Positions 23,740-37,600 of a stretch of DNA of 64,000 nucleotides are shown here, one piece after another. The DNA lies in the NCBI GenBank assembly GCA_033065855.1, contig JAVXUO010001507.1:54098-118097 (forward strand). The letters run 5' to 3'. The translations under genes were made by a program, and so were the position numbers. The notes below the pieces were generated by a model that worked only from the letters and a program-made list of their open reading frames with translations, did no database searches and was not told the DNA's origin. The stretch is from Escallonia rubra (Eukaryota > Streptophyta > Magnoliopsida > Escalloniales > Escalloniaceae). Numbering within the stretch: the stretch's first letter is position 1; each line of letters starts with the position of its first letter.

Positions 23740-26700
23740 AATTTAATCCAACAAATTGGCATAGGAAAAACTTAATTTTCTCAAGAATAGGTAATTTTCA
23801 AAGACGACGCCAAAGATGAAAGGAAACATTGTCTTGAGTAATGTGAGGTCTTCTAAAATGGCCAATAAAGAATTTATAAGTAGCCGAAACAGATAGAGAA
23901 CCTCTATTGAAAAAGGACCAAAAGGCTTCATTTACTAAATTGTGGGGAGAAAGGTGGATTCTTAAATACAAGTAACTAAATCAATGGGAAGGTAAAAAGA
24001 ACGCATCCGATAATTCTACATATGCTGAGAGATTAAATCAGAAATACACCATTGGCTATTAGCAGTACTGTTGTACTGGTTTAATAAGTGAGGCGAAACA
24101 TTAGGTAACCACCAGTCCATCCAGAGAGAAATAGATCTTTCATCCCAATTATCCACTGAAGACCTTGCTTCAAGACCCTTTGTCCTACTAAAAGACTTTT
24201 CCAAACCCATGAACTATTATTGATGTTTTTCGATTGAAGAAATGCTTGTTGTTGGAAATAACAACCTTTAAGCACTAGAGCTATCAAACTTTGAGGCAAA
24301 GACCAACTTTTCCATGCTTGTTTAGCTAGTAAGGCTTCATTAAATGATCTAAAAATATGAAAACCCAAGTCACTAAGGTGTTTAGGTAGACATAAAATTG
24401 TCCAAGATAACCCATGGATAGATTTATGAGAAGCCTCACATGACTACCATAATCTAGCTAAAATTTTGTCTAATTTTGTACACACATAGGCTGAAAATTT
24501 ATAAACAGATATTTAATGAACCAGTAGAGAAGATAAAACTGAAAGAATAAGGGTAGCTCGACCTTCTTTATTCAATAGCAAACCCAACCAATGTGCACAT
24601 CTATCCTGACCGCGTTGAATCGCCCAGAAACACTGATCTCCTATTAGCCGAAACATCAAGCTGAATGCCTAAATATTTACCAAAATTTTGTTGAGATGGA
24701 AAGGCAAGTACAGTTTCAATGTGTTCAAGAACTTCAACATGATAATATTAAGCCCAGGGTTATGCCAGTTGGTTTATTGACCAGAAATTTGACAATATCA
24801 AGGCAAGATAGCCCTAAGCTTGGAAGCTTCTCTAACAGGACTCTTTTGAAGTTTAAGAAATAAAAAGATATCATTGGCATACATAAGGTGTAAAACAAGC
24901 AGGGACAGTCTTCGAACTTTGAACCCTGAGATTAGTCCCCTTTGTTCTGCATGAAGAAGTGAAGCAGAGAGTACTTCCGAGCAAAGAATAAATAGAAGAG
25001 GTGAAAGAGGATCTCCCCTTGACGAATTCCACACTTAGAAAAAAATGATGGGTAAGAGCTCCATTAACAAGGATTGTGTAAGCCACAGTGGTCACAATTG
25101 TATAATGAGCCTAACCCAATTTGGAGGGAAATTCATAGCCCTCAGAACCTGATCTAAAAGTCCTAACGCAACCAATCAAAAGCTTTGCTCAAATCCAACT
25201 CGAGAGCAATAAAAACTGCTTTCTCTTTTCTCCTTTTAATGACACGGTGAGTAAGTTCTTGTGCTAAAATAACATTTTATGATAGACATCGATGAGAGAC
25301 AAAGGCATTTTGAAAAGGTGAAATAAGGGAACTAGTAGCAGGAGACAATCTGTTTATTAGGACTTTAGCAATGACTTTGTAGATTACACTACAAAGACTG
25401 ATAGGACGAAAGTCATAAGCTGACCTAGGACAAGGTGTTTTTCAAATAAGAGTTAAAAAGTATTATTCACTGCCCGCAATATGTTCCTAGAATTCAGAAA
25501 AGATAGAAATCATCTAGTTACTAGGGGACCTAAAAAGTCCCAACATTGATGAAACACTACTGCTGGAAGACTGGGAACTTAAACCCTTTTATGTGGAAGA
25601 CAACCCGTTTAATCTCACACTCAGTAAACGACTGATTCAGCTGATCCACTTGAGTTGAGTTGAGAGTACTTAATTATGGAGTCCTCTAGAACTGGAAGAC
25701 AAAACTTGATTAAAGTCTCCACAAGAAAGGATCGCAACCATGGAGCACCAAGGAAAATTCCAGAGTGCGGACCAGTTTTCTTACTAGAAGACAGAACTTG
25801 ATTAAAGTCTCCACATAAACAAAGAGGATTAAAAAAGGCTCCAGATTTTTCTGAATGTGAAGCCATGTATCATTACGATGCTTGACCATATGGTGCCCAT
25901 AAATAAAACCATAAAAAACAACCTCCTTCCCCAAAAGTCACCGAGATCAGTATAACGTTTTCATCAGGAAAAAAAACTGAGATCAAGAAAGACTATTACC
26001 CACTAAGCCATAAGCCCCCACTAAGAACAACCAGATCGACACCCGAAATCTCGACATACCCCAGCTTACGAAAACAAATGTTACATTAACGGAAAGTAAT
26101 TTGGTTTTCATAAGGAAAATAATATCAGGATTATGCAAACGAATCAAACCAGTAAACACCCGAACTATGAAGTATTGACCGAAACCTCAACAATTCCAGC
26201 TCAAAATTCTCATTGAGTTCTAAGGGGTTGATAAAGCACAACACCGAAAGCATGATGGTATAATTGATTCCTGAACTGTGAGCACTGAGACTCAGGCAGT
26301 GAAAGAAGTTTAACCTCCATAAGCTCTACCCCATCTCTCACAACAGAATAGAGGTAGATGGTAAACGAAAATCAGCAGACAAGCAAGCAGACTGCGAAAC
26401 TTCAAGAGACTGGCAACCATTAGGCAACTCATCATAGAAGGACATGGTAAAAATGTGTAAGGCAAACCTAGTGAATGGTCTGAATGGATGATAGACTTAG
26501 GTCAATGCTTTTTGGAATCCATTTCTTCAGATATCATCAAATCCTCAGTTGCTCCTCTTTTACGTGACCCAGTTGAGCTTGAAGTAGTAGACTCAGAGAG
26601 AGAAGAGGCTTGAGGCTTGATGTTCCTTTACGTTTTCATTTTGTTCCCAAAAATGCAGGGTCTGTGTTGTAATTGATTGTTCAACCCCTGACAAAGAGGA

Positions 26701-28370
26701 CAAATCCACCTCCATCAATTCAAAATCCCCTGAATAAAGTTGTCTCAAATGCTCGCCATCTTGCATATAGACCTGTGAATTTTTGTTAGGTGAAGATAAT
26801 TAGAATTAGAACCTACACAAATATATCCTAGAGACCCAATGTATCGTGATTGAATTCCAAAGTCCTTCTCTGATCAAGCAAATTAGTTAACAGAGCAGAA
26901 GTTGAAAGACCTGCCTCAAAGACATATGCAACTGGTTTCAAAGGCCTGCAGTCCCTACTGATAATAGATCCATACTGGTCTGAAATGCCATGAGAATGAT
27001 CCATACAAATATCAGCTGGTGGAGTTAAATTGGCCCAATCCATAATATCAAGTTTTGTATGTTCCGAAACAACCTTAACTCTAGTCTTGTGGAGAGGTCT
27101 ATCAGGAAATGGGCCAGACAACAAAGGTCCAAAAGCTCTTGTCCTAAAAAACACTTCAGCCCATAATTTACCTTTGTCTTCCAAAGGCTTGGCTTTATCC
27201 CAGACATCCTTATCTGGAAAAATAAAATCAAACATTTTGAGTGCAACGTCAGAGAAGAGGCGTCAGCCATCCTTCATAGGGCTAGTAGCATGACACTCAA
27301 GATGACAGATGTCCAACACACATGTAGTCTAGGATACCAACGTTGACATGTCACCTGTGTGTTGGACATCTGTCATCATTTTAGCAGAGTCCTTTAGAAC
27401 TGAGAAGTATTTATCCTTATCCAAAGAGGTATTAGGAAAAATAAAAGAGTAATCCGAAGAGGAATTGTTAAGCATAGAAGTGCAATCATGAGAAGATAAA
27501 GCTCATGAATCACCATTTTATATGCCAATCAGACAAGGAAAAAGCTTCGCCAATTATTGGATCATCCAACTCATGATCAATTATATATTAGTAGTACGAT
27601 TTCAGCTAGAATTGAAAAATGCTCTGAGTTTTTGAGAGTACAGAGGGCGGTATGGTTGATGAAACAACTCAAAAGATTGACGTTGAGCATACCTGTCAAG
27701 TTCTATTTCTATGCTATGTCGAGCTTGAAGAAGGGAGCTAGCTACAGTTGGGACCAAACAGTTGGAACAAAAGCACTGGTTACCAATGGTTCACTGAACA
27801 CACATCGAACTAGAATTCAAAAATAGTCTCTTTGATTCCGACGATGAAGAGACCAGTCTATAGCTTGAAACTCCCCAAAGAAGCTGCCAATTTGACCGGT
27901 AGCTTCGTACAAAAACATTTCAACCGAAATGTCATTCAAACGAACCCATAAGTCTACACTAGCTGGTCACCATGAATATTCCAGGGACCTTCCATGAGTA
28001 AACATTTCATGTCAATAACATCAATGAAATGGAAAATAAATAACTCACCAATAGATTCCACTTCAACTGTCCCTCTTAACCTCTAGAATTTGAACCATGT
28101 TTCTGGGAAATACCCAGGAATCCACAAATTTCCCAACCAGGGTTTTTGCCCAACGCTGAGTCTAGATTTGAAGCAAATCAGGATCTACAGCGGCTAGATG
28201 CCCACACCGCTCGATGGATAGATCTTTTTCCACATTGGAAGATTTATACTCGAAGAACCCATATTGCACAAGGATGTTTTAAAAATAAAGATGAAGGAAA
28301 AAACCCTAAACATGCTATTAACTATTTTGCACACACCGTCACCTAAGATGCAAGAGAGAGACTCTATTCA
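23740..28370 (-). mobile_element. Degenerate L1-type LINE (non-LTR retrotransposon)
   Basis: On the minus strand the order is ORF1 then ORF2. ORF1 pieces: a DUF4283-like region at about 28130-27840 (IGELFIFHFIDVIDMKCLLM, EGPWNIHGDQLV) and further ORF1-like text at 27270-26830. ORF2 pieces: endonuclease at about 25934-25620 (CLCGDFNQVLSSSKKTGP), reverse transcriptase at about 25034-24850 (RGDPLSPLLFILCSEVLSAS followed by a degraded YANDIF for YADD), and the C-terminal zf-RVT region at 24368-23740 (HIFRSFNEALLAKQAWKSW, then VLKQGLQW). Many stops and frameshifts break every part. End points are approximate: no target duplication or poly(A) tail was found. Confidence 0.82.
27301..27377. repeat. 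Perfect 22-bp inverted repeat with 33-bp loop
   Basis: 27301-27322 and 27356-27377 are exact reverse complements (arm begins GATGACAGATGTCC). Transcribed, it would form a 22-bp hairpin. It lies within the LINE's ORF1 region but is not a known LINE part; it may be a small inserted palindrome. Confidence 0.85.
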
Positions 28371-28374
28371 CGAA

Positions 28375-29314
28375 GTCTTCTCGATGGACGGTATTGATAA
28401 TTGTGCTTAGAGAAAGAGTGTGGACTTTGCCAAGGAGATCACATCAGCCTTTGAGAAATCATGTAAGAAAAGGAACCAATAACCTAAACTAATATCTTTG
28501 TTTTGTCCTCCTACAAGTTGAATATCAACACTGATGAAAGCTCAACAAAGTAATGAAAATGGTGGGTACAGAAGGCTCATCAGGATCGATCAGGGTGAAT
28601 GGCCTGGGGTATGCTTTGGAGATCTTCCCAATTACAAAGGAGTAGAAGCATGGCTTCATGGCATCCTTAATCCTGTTGTTAAGCTACCATTTACTCTAAA
28701 AATTTAAGTTGTTACAAAACAGATCAAAAAAATAGATCATGCTTTAACCCCAAAGTGCACTACCACCAAGTGCACAAATAAACAAAGTATAAATTGTGTT
28801 ATACTGTAATAAAGGAAGACCAAATATGCAAGAGGGTTGAATCGATCGAACCCAAAAAAAATTCAAACCAGAGCTATAATATCATGTTAAGTTACCAATT
28901 CCCCTAGAAGCTTAAGGTTTTAGAGAATGAGCCCAGTAATGTATATCATGCTTTAACACCTATTGAATTATCAGGGGCAATGGATTGCTTTGTTGAGACC
29001 GAATTTACAGTGGCAAGAGATTGTTCAGAGAACTTCAAACTACCGCAAATTTCAAATTTCCTTCATTTCCAAATCTATATTTTAAAAACTCATAATTTTT
29101 TAAGTTTAATGTTTGAAAACTTATGCGGATAGGTATCGTATAACTATAATTAGTCATAAACTGAGAAAGGGCGTAATCCCATATAGGTTAGATAAAAATG
29201 TATTTTCCCTATTTGTGATCTAGTCGTCCGCTGAGCATTGCAAACAGTTCCGAATTTATTTATTTTTTGTCCATTTTACCAAAGTGCCCATGCCCCTTAA
29301 TTTAGTGCAAATAA
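28375..29314. other. Intergenic DNA, no gene recognised
   Basis: AT-rich with short frames only. It may include the 5' untranslated part of the LINE. Confidence 0.4.
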
Positions 29315-30215
29315 GAAAAAAGGCCCTATAAACTGCCCCTACAACAGGTGGTTTGTTGGAATTTATTGTTAGTTTTTTTTTTGTTTCCGTCTTCTTCCCC
29401 TTTATTTCCCTTCCCCACCTCCTACCAGTGCCACCGTTGTCGCCAACCTCGCCTCCCCCCCCCCCCTCTCATCACCGCCAACCTCCACACTCACACACAC
29501 ATTCACCACCCACCCTCTCCTGTCACCCACAAACAACCTCTACTAGCCGCCACATCGCCATCCTCTACATACATACCCACCACACACACTTGCCCGTCAC
29601 CCCCTCCCCCATCACCCACCACTAACACTCATTCAGTCGTCACCACCACACATATACACCCACCCCTGCCCCTCTCCCGCACACACACATAGACAAACAT
29701 ACCCCATAGCCCTCTTTGCCCATCATCCACCCACCACACAGACACACGCCCATATTTCAACTTTGACACACACCCATAGATGCACACACACGACAGACCC
29801 ACAACCACATAGACTGATTATTGTGGCATATGTGTCATCGATGCAAAAATTAGAGTGTCATCAAAGACGACGATTATCCTTAGGCAAAGAATGTATAGCA
29901 AAGCATAGTTTCCTGATTAACTGACGGTGATGCTTATGTGTCGCGTGTGTGCATGTGTGTTTTTGTGTGCGTGCACGCACGCGTTCATGGGTGGATGGTT
30001 GTGTGTTTTGAGGATGGTGGAGTGGAGTGGTGGTGTGTGGAGAATAAGGGATGGAAGGATTGGGGATGGGGTGGGCCGGTGGTGGCGATGATCTGCGGGA
30101 GAAGAGGGTGGGGAGAAAAACGGGAAAAACAAAAAGAGAAAGAAGAAAAATAAATAAGTTCCAGCAAACTGCCTGTTGCAGGAGCGGTTTGCAGGGAACT
30201 TTTTTTTTTTTTTGG
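29315..30215. mobile_element. Non-autonomous inverted-repeat element filled with low-complexity CCACC/CACA sequence
   Basis: The 36-bp stretch at about 29329-29364 (contains CAACAGGTGGTTTGTTGGAA) matches, with a few transitions, the reverse complement of about 30161-30196 (contains TTCCAGCAAACTGCCTGTTG). Between them lies Pro/His-biased CCACC/CACACA-rich DNA with no coding evidence. Exact ends and a target duplication are not resolved. Long frames on both strands here are composition artefacts. Confidence 0.55.
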
Positions 30216-30551
30216 ACAGACCGCTCCTTACTAAGGCGATTTTGCAAGATTTTGAAAGAAAATAAAGAGAGAAATCTGAGTCGTCCCAATGTTCACTGGG
30301 CAACTAGATCACGGCTAGAGAAAATACTTTTTTTTAACGATATATGAGGATTAGCCCCCAAATGAGAAAATTTGAAATATTGAAACAGAAGACAAACAAT
30401 ACATGACTGTGATTTCAAAAGAATGAGAGAGCGTGTGATGAATGGTTCGAAAACTAAAAAGATAAGTGGCGCACAAGTAGGCTTGAATTATAAAGAGTAA
30501 GTAAATGACAAAAAATTGTTATAGATTGGCTATTTTAACCGAGAATTGTTG

Positions 30552-30576
30552 CCCCCCCCCCCCCCCCCCCCCCCCC
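30552..30576. repeat. Poly-C tract (25 bp)
   Basis: A pure C homopolymer, followed by AAATT. A second run of the same kind at about 46472-46496 is also followed by AAATT. Lengths of such runs are unreliable in assemblies. Confidence 0.85.
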
Positions 30577-30579
30577 AAA

Positions 30580-32264
30580 TTCCTCTTGCAAAGCACTCAT
30601 AAAATTTCATATTTCACTTTTGCACTTATCAAGTCATTGATTTCATTCAAAGTACTCTCACATCCTCAGGCAAAGTTTAATCCTCGAATAAAATATCTCA
30701 TCCAAACATACTCTTAGTAAAACATGTTGGGTTATCGACTCATTTGGTTCGAGACTTCTCGATCAGATGTTTGCCTTTAGAAGTTTGTTGTTTTGCATCT
30801 ATATGCCTAACGAAGATAGATATATAACATAAACAAGGGCAAACATGGGGAAGTAGTTCCATTTATGACAAAAATGGTTTTAGTAGTTTGCTTTAAATTG
30901 GCTCTTTTAGTTACTAACTTTGGTTATGCTAATTCAAAAGTTTGTAAAACATACAAGTTCTTTTTGTTTCTCTAAGAAATGTGCTTCCTTTATAGATCTT
31001 CCATTAAGACCAATTGTTATGTTAACATCTAGAAAAATCCTAACCGATTTGGTGTATCACGGCTAATTTGGTCTAACTCACTGTAGTGTCACGTCACTAA
31101 CATGAGATATAAATCAGTCGAAGTCAAGCTTTTCCAAGAACCTTCATCGTCCTAAAGCAATTGCTTCACACATTGGCAAATAACAACCAACCAGGAAGAC
31201 AATTGTTTGACACTTGTCAAATTATGAGCAAAGACAATTCTTGTGTCCCACGTGTTGGGTGGCAGTGCAAAAAGAAGAGAATGAAAAAGAAAGAAAGAGA
31301 ATAGATCGGCGGCGGTGCAAGGGGTGGGTCACGATGGTAGTGTAGGGTGGGTGAGTCATGGTGATGGGTCACGGTGGTGGAGGCGGTGGTGCGTGGGTAT
31401 GGTGAGGGTTAGCAGTTTCAAGGGTATGGCGATAGTTTGCGAAGAAAGAAAGTTGGTGGTAATCGATGGGGCTCCCCTAAAAGGCGCCAATAGATTGCAT
31501 ATTGGGGCTCCTTCTATATTGGAGTTAGATTGAAAGTGGTGGGTGGTGGTAGGTGTTGTCAAGAAAGAAAATACGAAAATGGCAGAGGAGGATGGCAACA
31601 TTGGCCCCGGATCGTACCAATGGTGTTGAGGCGGCAAGTTCTTGAACAGGAAAAAGAGAGACAGAGATAGCATTTGAAAAAATAGTGTTCTAAGCTATGA
31701 GCAAAAAAGTCATTTTGTCAAAACCGTCATGTATTTTAAGATTTCGTTTGGTCAATGGACATCACTACTATTTATCCAAACTAATAAACAAACAACTAAT
31801 TTCATTCTAACCTTATGGACCTGGATAATATGTTATGCTTTGACAACATTACACTTCCCATAAGGTGACATGGACGTCACATATTAACATTCATCCAAGA
31901 AATTGTAACAATGAGTTGATTTTTAGTCCGATTGCTGGATTTAAAAATTTTAAAGGATTTTTTTTTCCAACCGATACGAAAGGTTTTATTAAGCTTGAAA
32001 GTCAACATCTCTCCGGATAGAGCTGATCAATCACGTAACTTTATTCACTAAATCGGATAAAAAAAATTAAGTGTTTGAATGTCATAGGGCCAAAGGTAGT
32101 TTGTCTCTTTAGTAGCAGCGTATGTCCACGATAAGACCCGGAACCGGTTAATGGGCATAAAATGTGTGTTGATGATACTACCGCGTTTCAGCACTCGTCA
32201 GATATTTATTTCTCGTTCGAGCAACCAGTAAAGAAGCATGTTTGGATAGACAAAGAGTAAAGCC
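30580..32264. other. Upstream region of the DUF1279 gene, with a GGT-rich repeat at about 31300-31560
   Basis: 31300-31560 is GGTGGGT/GGTGATGG-rich low-complexity DNA of the dispersed class. The remaining DNA is AT-rich. No gene or clear TATA box could be fixed for the gene that starts at 32265. Confidence 0.45.
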
Positions 32265-34049
32265 ATGGCCACCCCTCTGGTAGCTCCTCTTTCCTGCCTA
32301 CTGATCAATGGAAAGTACAACAGATTCTGCAACTACGCTTCTTTTGGTAGTACCTCCAGACCCAGTTCCAGTCGGCTCACCGTGAGAGCTATCAAAGAGA
32401 AAACAGAGGAAATTAAGGCCCCATCTTCCAGTTCATCTTCTTCTTCAGCTGACGAGATTACAGAGAAGTTTGGCCTTGAAGCCGGTCTCTGGAAGGTAAT
32501 CCACTTTTCTTAATTTTCTTCTTCGCTAGAGTTGACTTTGAATTGCTCTCCGTGTGTGTGTGCGTGTGTCAATGTTATCTTAAAATTCTGCCAGAAATAG
32601 AAATTCTGGTGGTTTCGTGGTTGATAAAACCCGAATGGAGAAGGGATGATGAAGCGAAATTGCAAAATCTATAACTTAGTGGGAATCCATGTTAAGACAA
32701 ATTTCGTCCAATGGAAATTGAAGTTTTAGGATAGGATATTGCTACCAATAGGAGCTACCTCAAATCTTCTAGTCAAACTAGATCGTATTGCACCATTTAA
32801 TAATATAAGCAGGTAGTACAGTTTCTCATTGCAAAGTTTGCTTTCGCGAAAGGAAAATTGCTCCTCGAAGAAATTCAGTGAGTGATAGGAGGTTAATTTA
32901 CCGACCATTTGTCGTCCTGTCATCTCCATCCTCTGTTTTCCTATACGAAAACCTCGTTCCTTTCTCCACCCGAGCTCGTACTCTCTGTCTCCATCACAAT
33001 TCATGAGACCCCTCAAGCTGCAACAGTACCATTAGTACTTACCTGGAACTTTCATCCAGATGGATTTTACCAATGATGATGGGTGCTGTGAACTATTGCT
33101 GAACTTAGTCTCGTATCTTTACTTGCCCAACCTTGTCTCTCAGATGATTTTATTTCTCCCAACTTATTAACTGCCAGTGGTGTTCTCTTATCTGGTCATC
33201 CTTGTTGTGTAGAGTTTTCCAGCGAATGTAATTCTGACAAACACAAACATAGAAAGAAATTTAGAAGGATAATCAAGGAATGGGGCAGGTAGAACCATCA
33301 GTGAGCATACTCTAGGATTTAACTTTGAAACGCAGTGGAGTTTTCTAAAAGGTGATCAAGCTTAGCTGGTTTAGGTTGAAGCCAATCCTATGCACGTGGT
33401 TATTGTGCAGGGTACCATTTGTCTTCTTTTCTGGCCGAACTCATTAATCGGGCGTGATTGTGAATTTTGTTGGAACGAGCCAAGCTCGAGTAGCTCGGTG
33501 CATTTTAAAGCCTCCTGACAACCCATTAACAACAGGCACACAGACACAGATAACCTTTTGGCGTATAAAGCTTTATTACTTAGTCTTACACATCAAAAAG
33601 TTTGAATCTGCAGATATTCAGTTCAAAAGAGGAAAGCAAGGAAGAAAGTGAAGGAAAGAAATCGAAGGGAGATCAAGCTAAGGAGCTCTTGACTAAATAT
33701 GGTGGAGCGTACCTCGCCACCTCCATCACCCTCTCCTTGATATCTTTCACGCTATGTTATGCCCTGATTAGCGCTGGCGTTGATGTCCCTGCATTGCTAC
33801 AGAAGGTAACATAAGTACATAACAACCTTAAATAAACTCAATAATGCAAGAGGATGCATTCAAACAGTGATATATACATCTGATTTGCAGGTGGGAATTT
33901 ATGCTGGTGAGACGGGGGAAAAAGTAGGGACCTTTGCATTGGCGTATGCTGCGCATAAAGCTGCATCTCCAATAAGATTTCCTCCTACTGTGGCTCTCAC
34001 TCCTATTGTTGCTAGTTGGATTGGAAAGAAAGTTGATAAAGAAAATTAG
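32265..34049 (+). CDS. Chloroplast-targeted DUF1279 (FAM210-like) membrane protein, three exons
   Basis: Exons 32265-32495, 33614-33805 and 33891-34049 join in phase 0 (GT/AG: GGAAG/GTAATC, CTGCAG/ATATTC; CAGAAG/GTAACA, TTGCAG/GTGGGA) to a 193-residue protein. The N-terminus MATPLVAPLSCLLINGKYNR with Ser/Arg-rich sequence and no early acids reads as a chloroplast transit peptide. A Ser/Glu-rich linker and an ESKEESEGKKSKGDQAKELL charged helix come next. The DUF1279 domain follows (about residues 97-185): KYGGAYLATSITLSLISFTL (first membrane span, continuing LCYALISAGVDV), then a second hydrophobic segment FALAYAAHKAASPIRFPPTV and TPIVASWIGKK at the C-terminus. The family is conserved from animals (FAM210) to plants; its biochemical role is not settled. 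Convergent with E2F, with about 590 bp between stop codons. Confidence 0.9.
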
Positions 34050-34638
34050 CTTGTAGGAATCTCTATTTAATTTACCACTCAGATGACATTGTACAATGTT
34101 ACTTTAACACAATAATACTACCATGATTATACTATGTTTCGAGCTCGCTCCCTCCCTCCCTCACGCGTGCACGGGCACGCACACATGTTCAGATTGGGAG
34201 TTTTAGGAGTTATGTTCAATAAACCTTAATTGTTTTAAGGGCAGGGGCGTGCAATATCAGAGAAGCAAAGTGAATTGAACAAGTTTGAAACGAGTATACA
34301 AGGATATAATCTAATTACACTGCTGCCAATACAACCTAAACTTTGTCAAGCTAATAATCTGATAAAAAAATGCCATAATATACAAGAGCCGACTTTGGAT
34401 CGTTATATACACCTTATTCATCCTACACATGCATTGTGTTCGACGTTGTACTGTACAATGAACCAGCTGCTACAACATAATCACTCGCTGCTTCCTCCAT
34501 CTACGACCTTGGGAAAACTTTGAGGCCAAGTTTTTGGAGCTGTCAATGCCATCCAGATAAAGAAGGGCTCTCTGGGAAAAACTGGATCAAGAGCTTCCAT
34601 CGATACCAAATCGATCAGGGCTCATCACCAAAGCCCGT
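34050..34638. other. Shared 3' region between two convergent genes
   Basis: It carries the 3' untranslated regions of the DUF1279 gene (+) and E2F (-). A CT-rich patch (CTCCCTCCCTCC) lies near 34150. No further gene is seen. Confidence 0.6.
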
Positions 34639-37600
34639 TCACCTCGCCGTAGTATCACTGACCAAAGGTGCCTCTGGTGTGCTGGACGGTGGAGTTTGGG
34701 GACATGCAGGCGTGCTGACAAGAGGAATGACATAGTCATCATGAAGTGCGCCCAACTCATTCCATTCAAGGCCCGCTACACCCAAGAGAGTCGGGGAAGT
34801 TAATATCATGATCAAGACTCCTTCAATGGACCAGAATAGAGGAGAGCAATAATAAACATATAGCAGTAAAGAGAATACCATCTGTCCTCCACATGTCAGT
34901 AATGCTAACGTCGGCATCTGACAAAAGCCAGTAGTCCGCATCGCTCTACAAATGCCAAAAGTAAAAGATCTCCATCATAAAAACTGTCGCCAGACAACTA
35001 TTTGGTTTTAACTCGTTTATGCAAGTAAAAGTGCATACTATGGTTATGACCCAAACCAATGTTTGAGGCTCTGTTTTCAAGGTGCTTAAAACAGCGCTAG
35101 AAACTTAACAGCTACTCTCAGAAGCATTGTTTGTTTTATTCTTCATAAAATAGTATAGAGCTGTTTTCGAAATGTTAGGAGCTTCTAGCGATTCACATAT
35201 CTTGCAAATGACAAATTAAAGCGAAGACTTACATCAACATCTGGGACAATCTTCATGATCCCACTCATTAAGTCCTGGGATGCATTCACATCTGAGGGTA
35301 CTGTCTGAGCTTCTTGTACCTGAACATCACTCTCATTCCCTCTGCTCTCCTCAGTTGTCATTGCCGTAGGCGGAGTTTCAATAATCTCTGACATTGCAGG
35401 AACGCTTGGAGGTTCCTCAGCATTAATTTCCTCAAACTTCTCCTCAAATTGACTACAAGAAGTCATTCAGTAAATGGTATAAACATCAGATAAGTCACCA
35501 TCAGATATGTATCACCTAGAAGCCCATCGAAGTACGAAGTATAGGTCTAAACTCAAATATAAAAATGAAAACTAGAAGTGCACCAGTGTATTTATTGCAC
35601 TATAAAGAAGATGAAGTACCTGACAAGGTAGACATCTATAGGGCCCATGGTGCTCCTTAAGACTACTCTGTATCTCCTTTGAGGATAGTCGACAGCCTGG
35701 TAAAAGAAGAAAAATTGCCTATAGATACTGAATGATCATATTATTTCTCATGTTTGTAGACCCTAACTTTACCTCATCAGGATCTGGGACTTCTAAAGTG
35801 GTACCATGTGGAGCTTTCACTGCTATCAGGGTTTCGTTCTGAGAGAACAATGAACAACATGTTTCAACAGGGGTTAGATCTACACAAACGCAGCAAGAAC
35901 AAGTCAACAAAGCTCGCATATAAGAACATACTTACCAGGAAGCAGGGTAAGCCCTTGATATCATCTTCAGTGACAAACAACCACCTAGAGCAGCAACAAT
36001 CAAAAAGGAAATTAGAAACCAACAGAAGTGCATGTAGTTCATTAAGGACAATGCAACCAACATAACTCCTAGTTCAAGCTTAAGGTAAAGAGAGGTTTAC
36101 TTCTGATTATTTTCATCTTCACTCATGTCCCTCAACCTTTCCTGTGTTTCTCTGCAACAAGCCATTAATATAGAAGAATCAGCACAATCAGGTTCTGCAG
36201 AATTACACTCAGTAATCATCTTTCCAGAAACATTGATTTATAACCTTATTTGATCATCTAATCTGCGCTCCTCAATGGAAAGAGTATCAACTTCTGCCTG
36301 CGCAGAAAAACTATGCATTAGACCAAACCTGCTTCCTTGTAGAATAGTTACACTTTCCATCTAGTTTCTTCTTTATGTTCTGACATTAAAGCTGCTGGGT
36401 TGAATAGACCAAGCACGATACATCATTTTTCCAACATTATACAACTGATGATTGCAGCCATCGCCAACTAACCTAAATACAACCGACCCCAAAATGAAAT
36501 GGAAAAAAGAGAACCATCACACAATGATTTGGGGCAAGTCACAGAAGTCCTCAGCCTTATACACTCAGGCTCAGGACTCGTCGGACACAATACCAAACTA
36601 GAACTTGTGTAGTAACACTGAGGAAGCAAAAGAAATCATGAAATCGAATATGAAAGGGGTAAAAGAATAAATTATAAGAAGAACGGCCATCTCCCACTAT
36701 TATGAGTTACATGAGTCTTTAAGTCTGGGAATGCTGACCAGTTCATACATTATAAAGTACCTGTAAGCTAGAAACACTCTCTTCGGCGTCCCCTGGCCTT
36801 GAGGCATCGAGTCCCCTAGTTAATCAATCAAATCGTCAGAATATACAAAATGCTAAAGTCAATCATGAAGAGAAGGGACACACACACCACAACCATACAG
36901 ACTTTCTCTAAAATCATGGAACCTCTTTTTTAATATCGTTGAAATTAAAATAAATAACACGTACTTCCATTGAATTCTGTTCTTGAGCTTCTTTTCTATT
37001 AGACCTATTCCTTCTAGTACGTTCGTTATGTCATATATCCTCCTCTTTTGCACCTGTAACCACAGAAACCCTTGTCTTGTTACAACTACCACAAAACATG
37101 ATGCACAGATCAAGTTTTGATATAGTCACCTCTAAGGTGTCTGCAGCTTTATTTAAATCAAGAATTCCATCTTCTGCATGTTTGATCAGATTGATGAACT
37201 TCTTCGTAAGCAGACCTGAATTATAATGCCAGCACATAAACAACAGTTACTTTTTTGGCACATAACTTCACAAGTTATACAGAAATCACGAAAGCAGTGG
37301 TAATATTTATCACCTAAAGAGCTATCATAACGGCAGGGACCAACTGGAGTGAGATTATTTGCTGAAGGGGAACCTGCAAGATAAATAGCAAGTACTCCAA
37401 CCCACTTTATATGTTTTCCGAAATCGGTAACTGAGAAACGTAGACATACTATAAAGATAAAAGATAAAACTTTGGACAATATTGCTCACCAACATTTGAT
37501 GCAGGAGTTTGAGATCCTGATTTATTGCACTTTGTGATCCTTGGAGCTTTTTGTCCCTTTCCTCCTTTACCTGATATAGGTGTCTGAAGAGGACTATTAA

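Noticed and set aside
29348-30303. Long Pro/His/Thr-rich frames on both strands
   Set aside because: Low-complexity CCACC/CACA composition, no domains, open on both strands.
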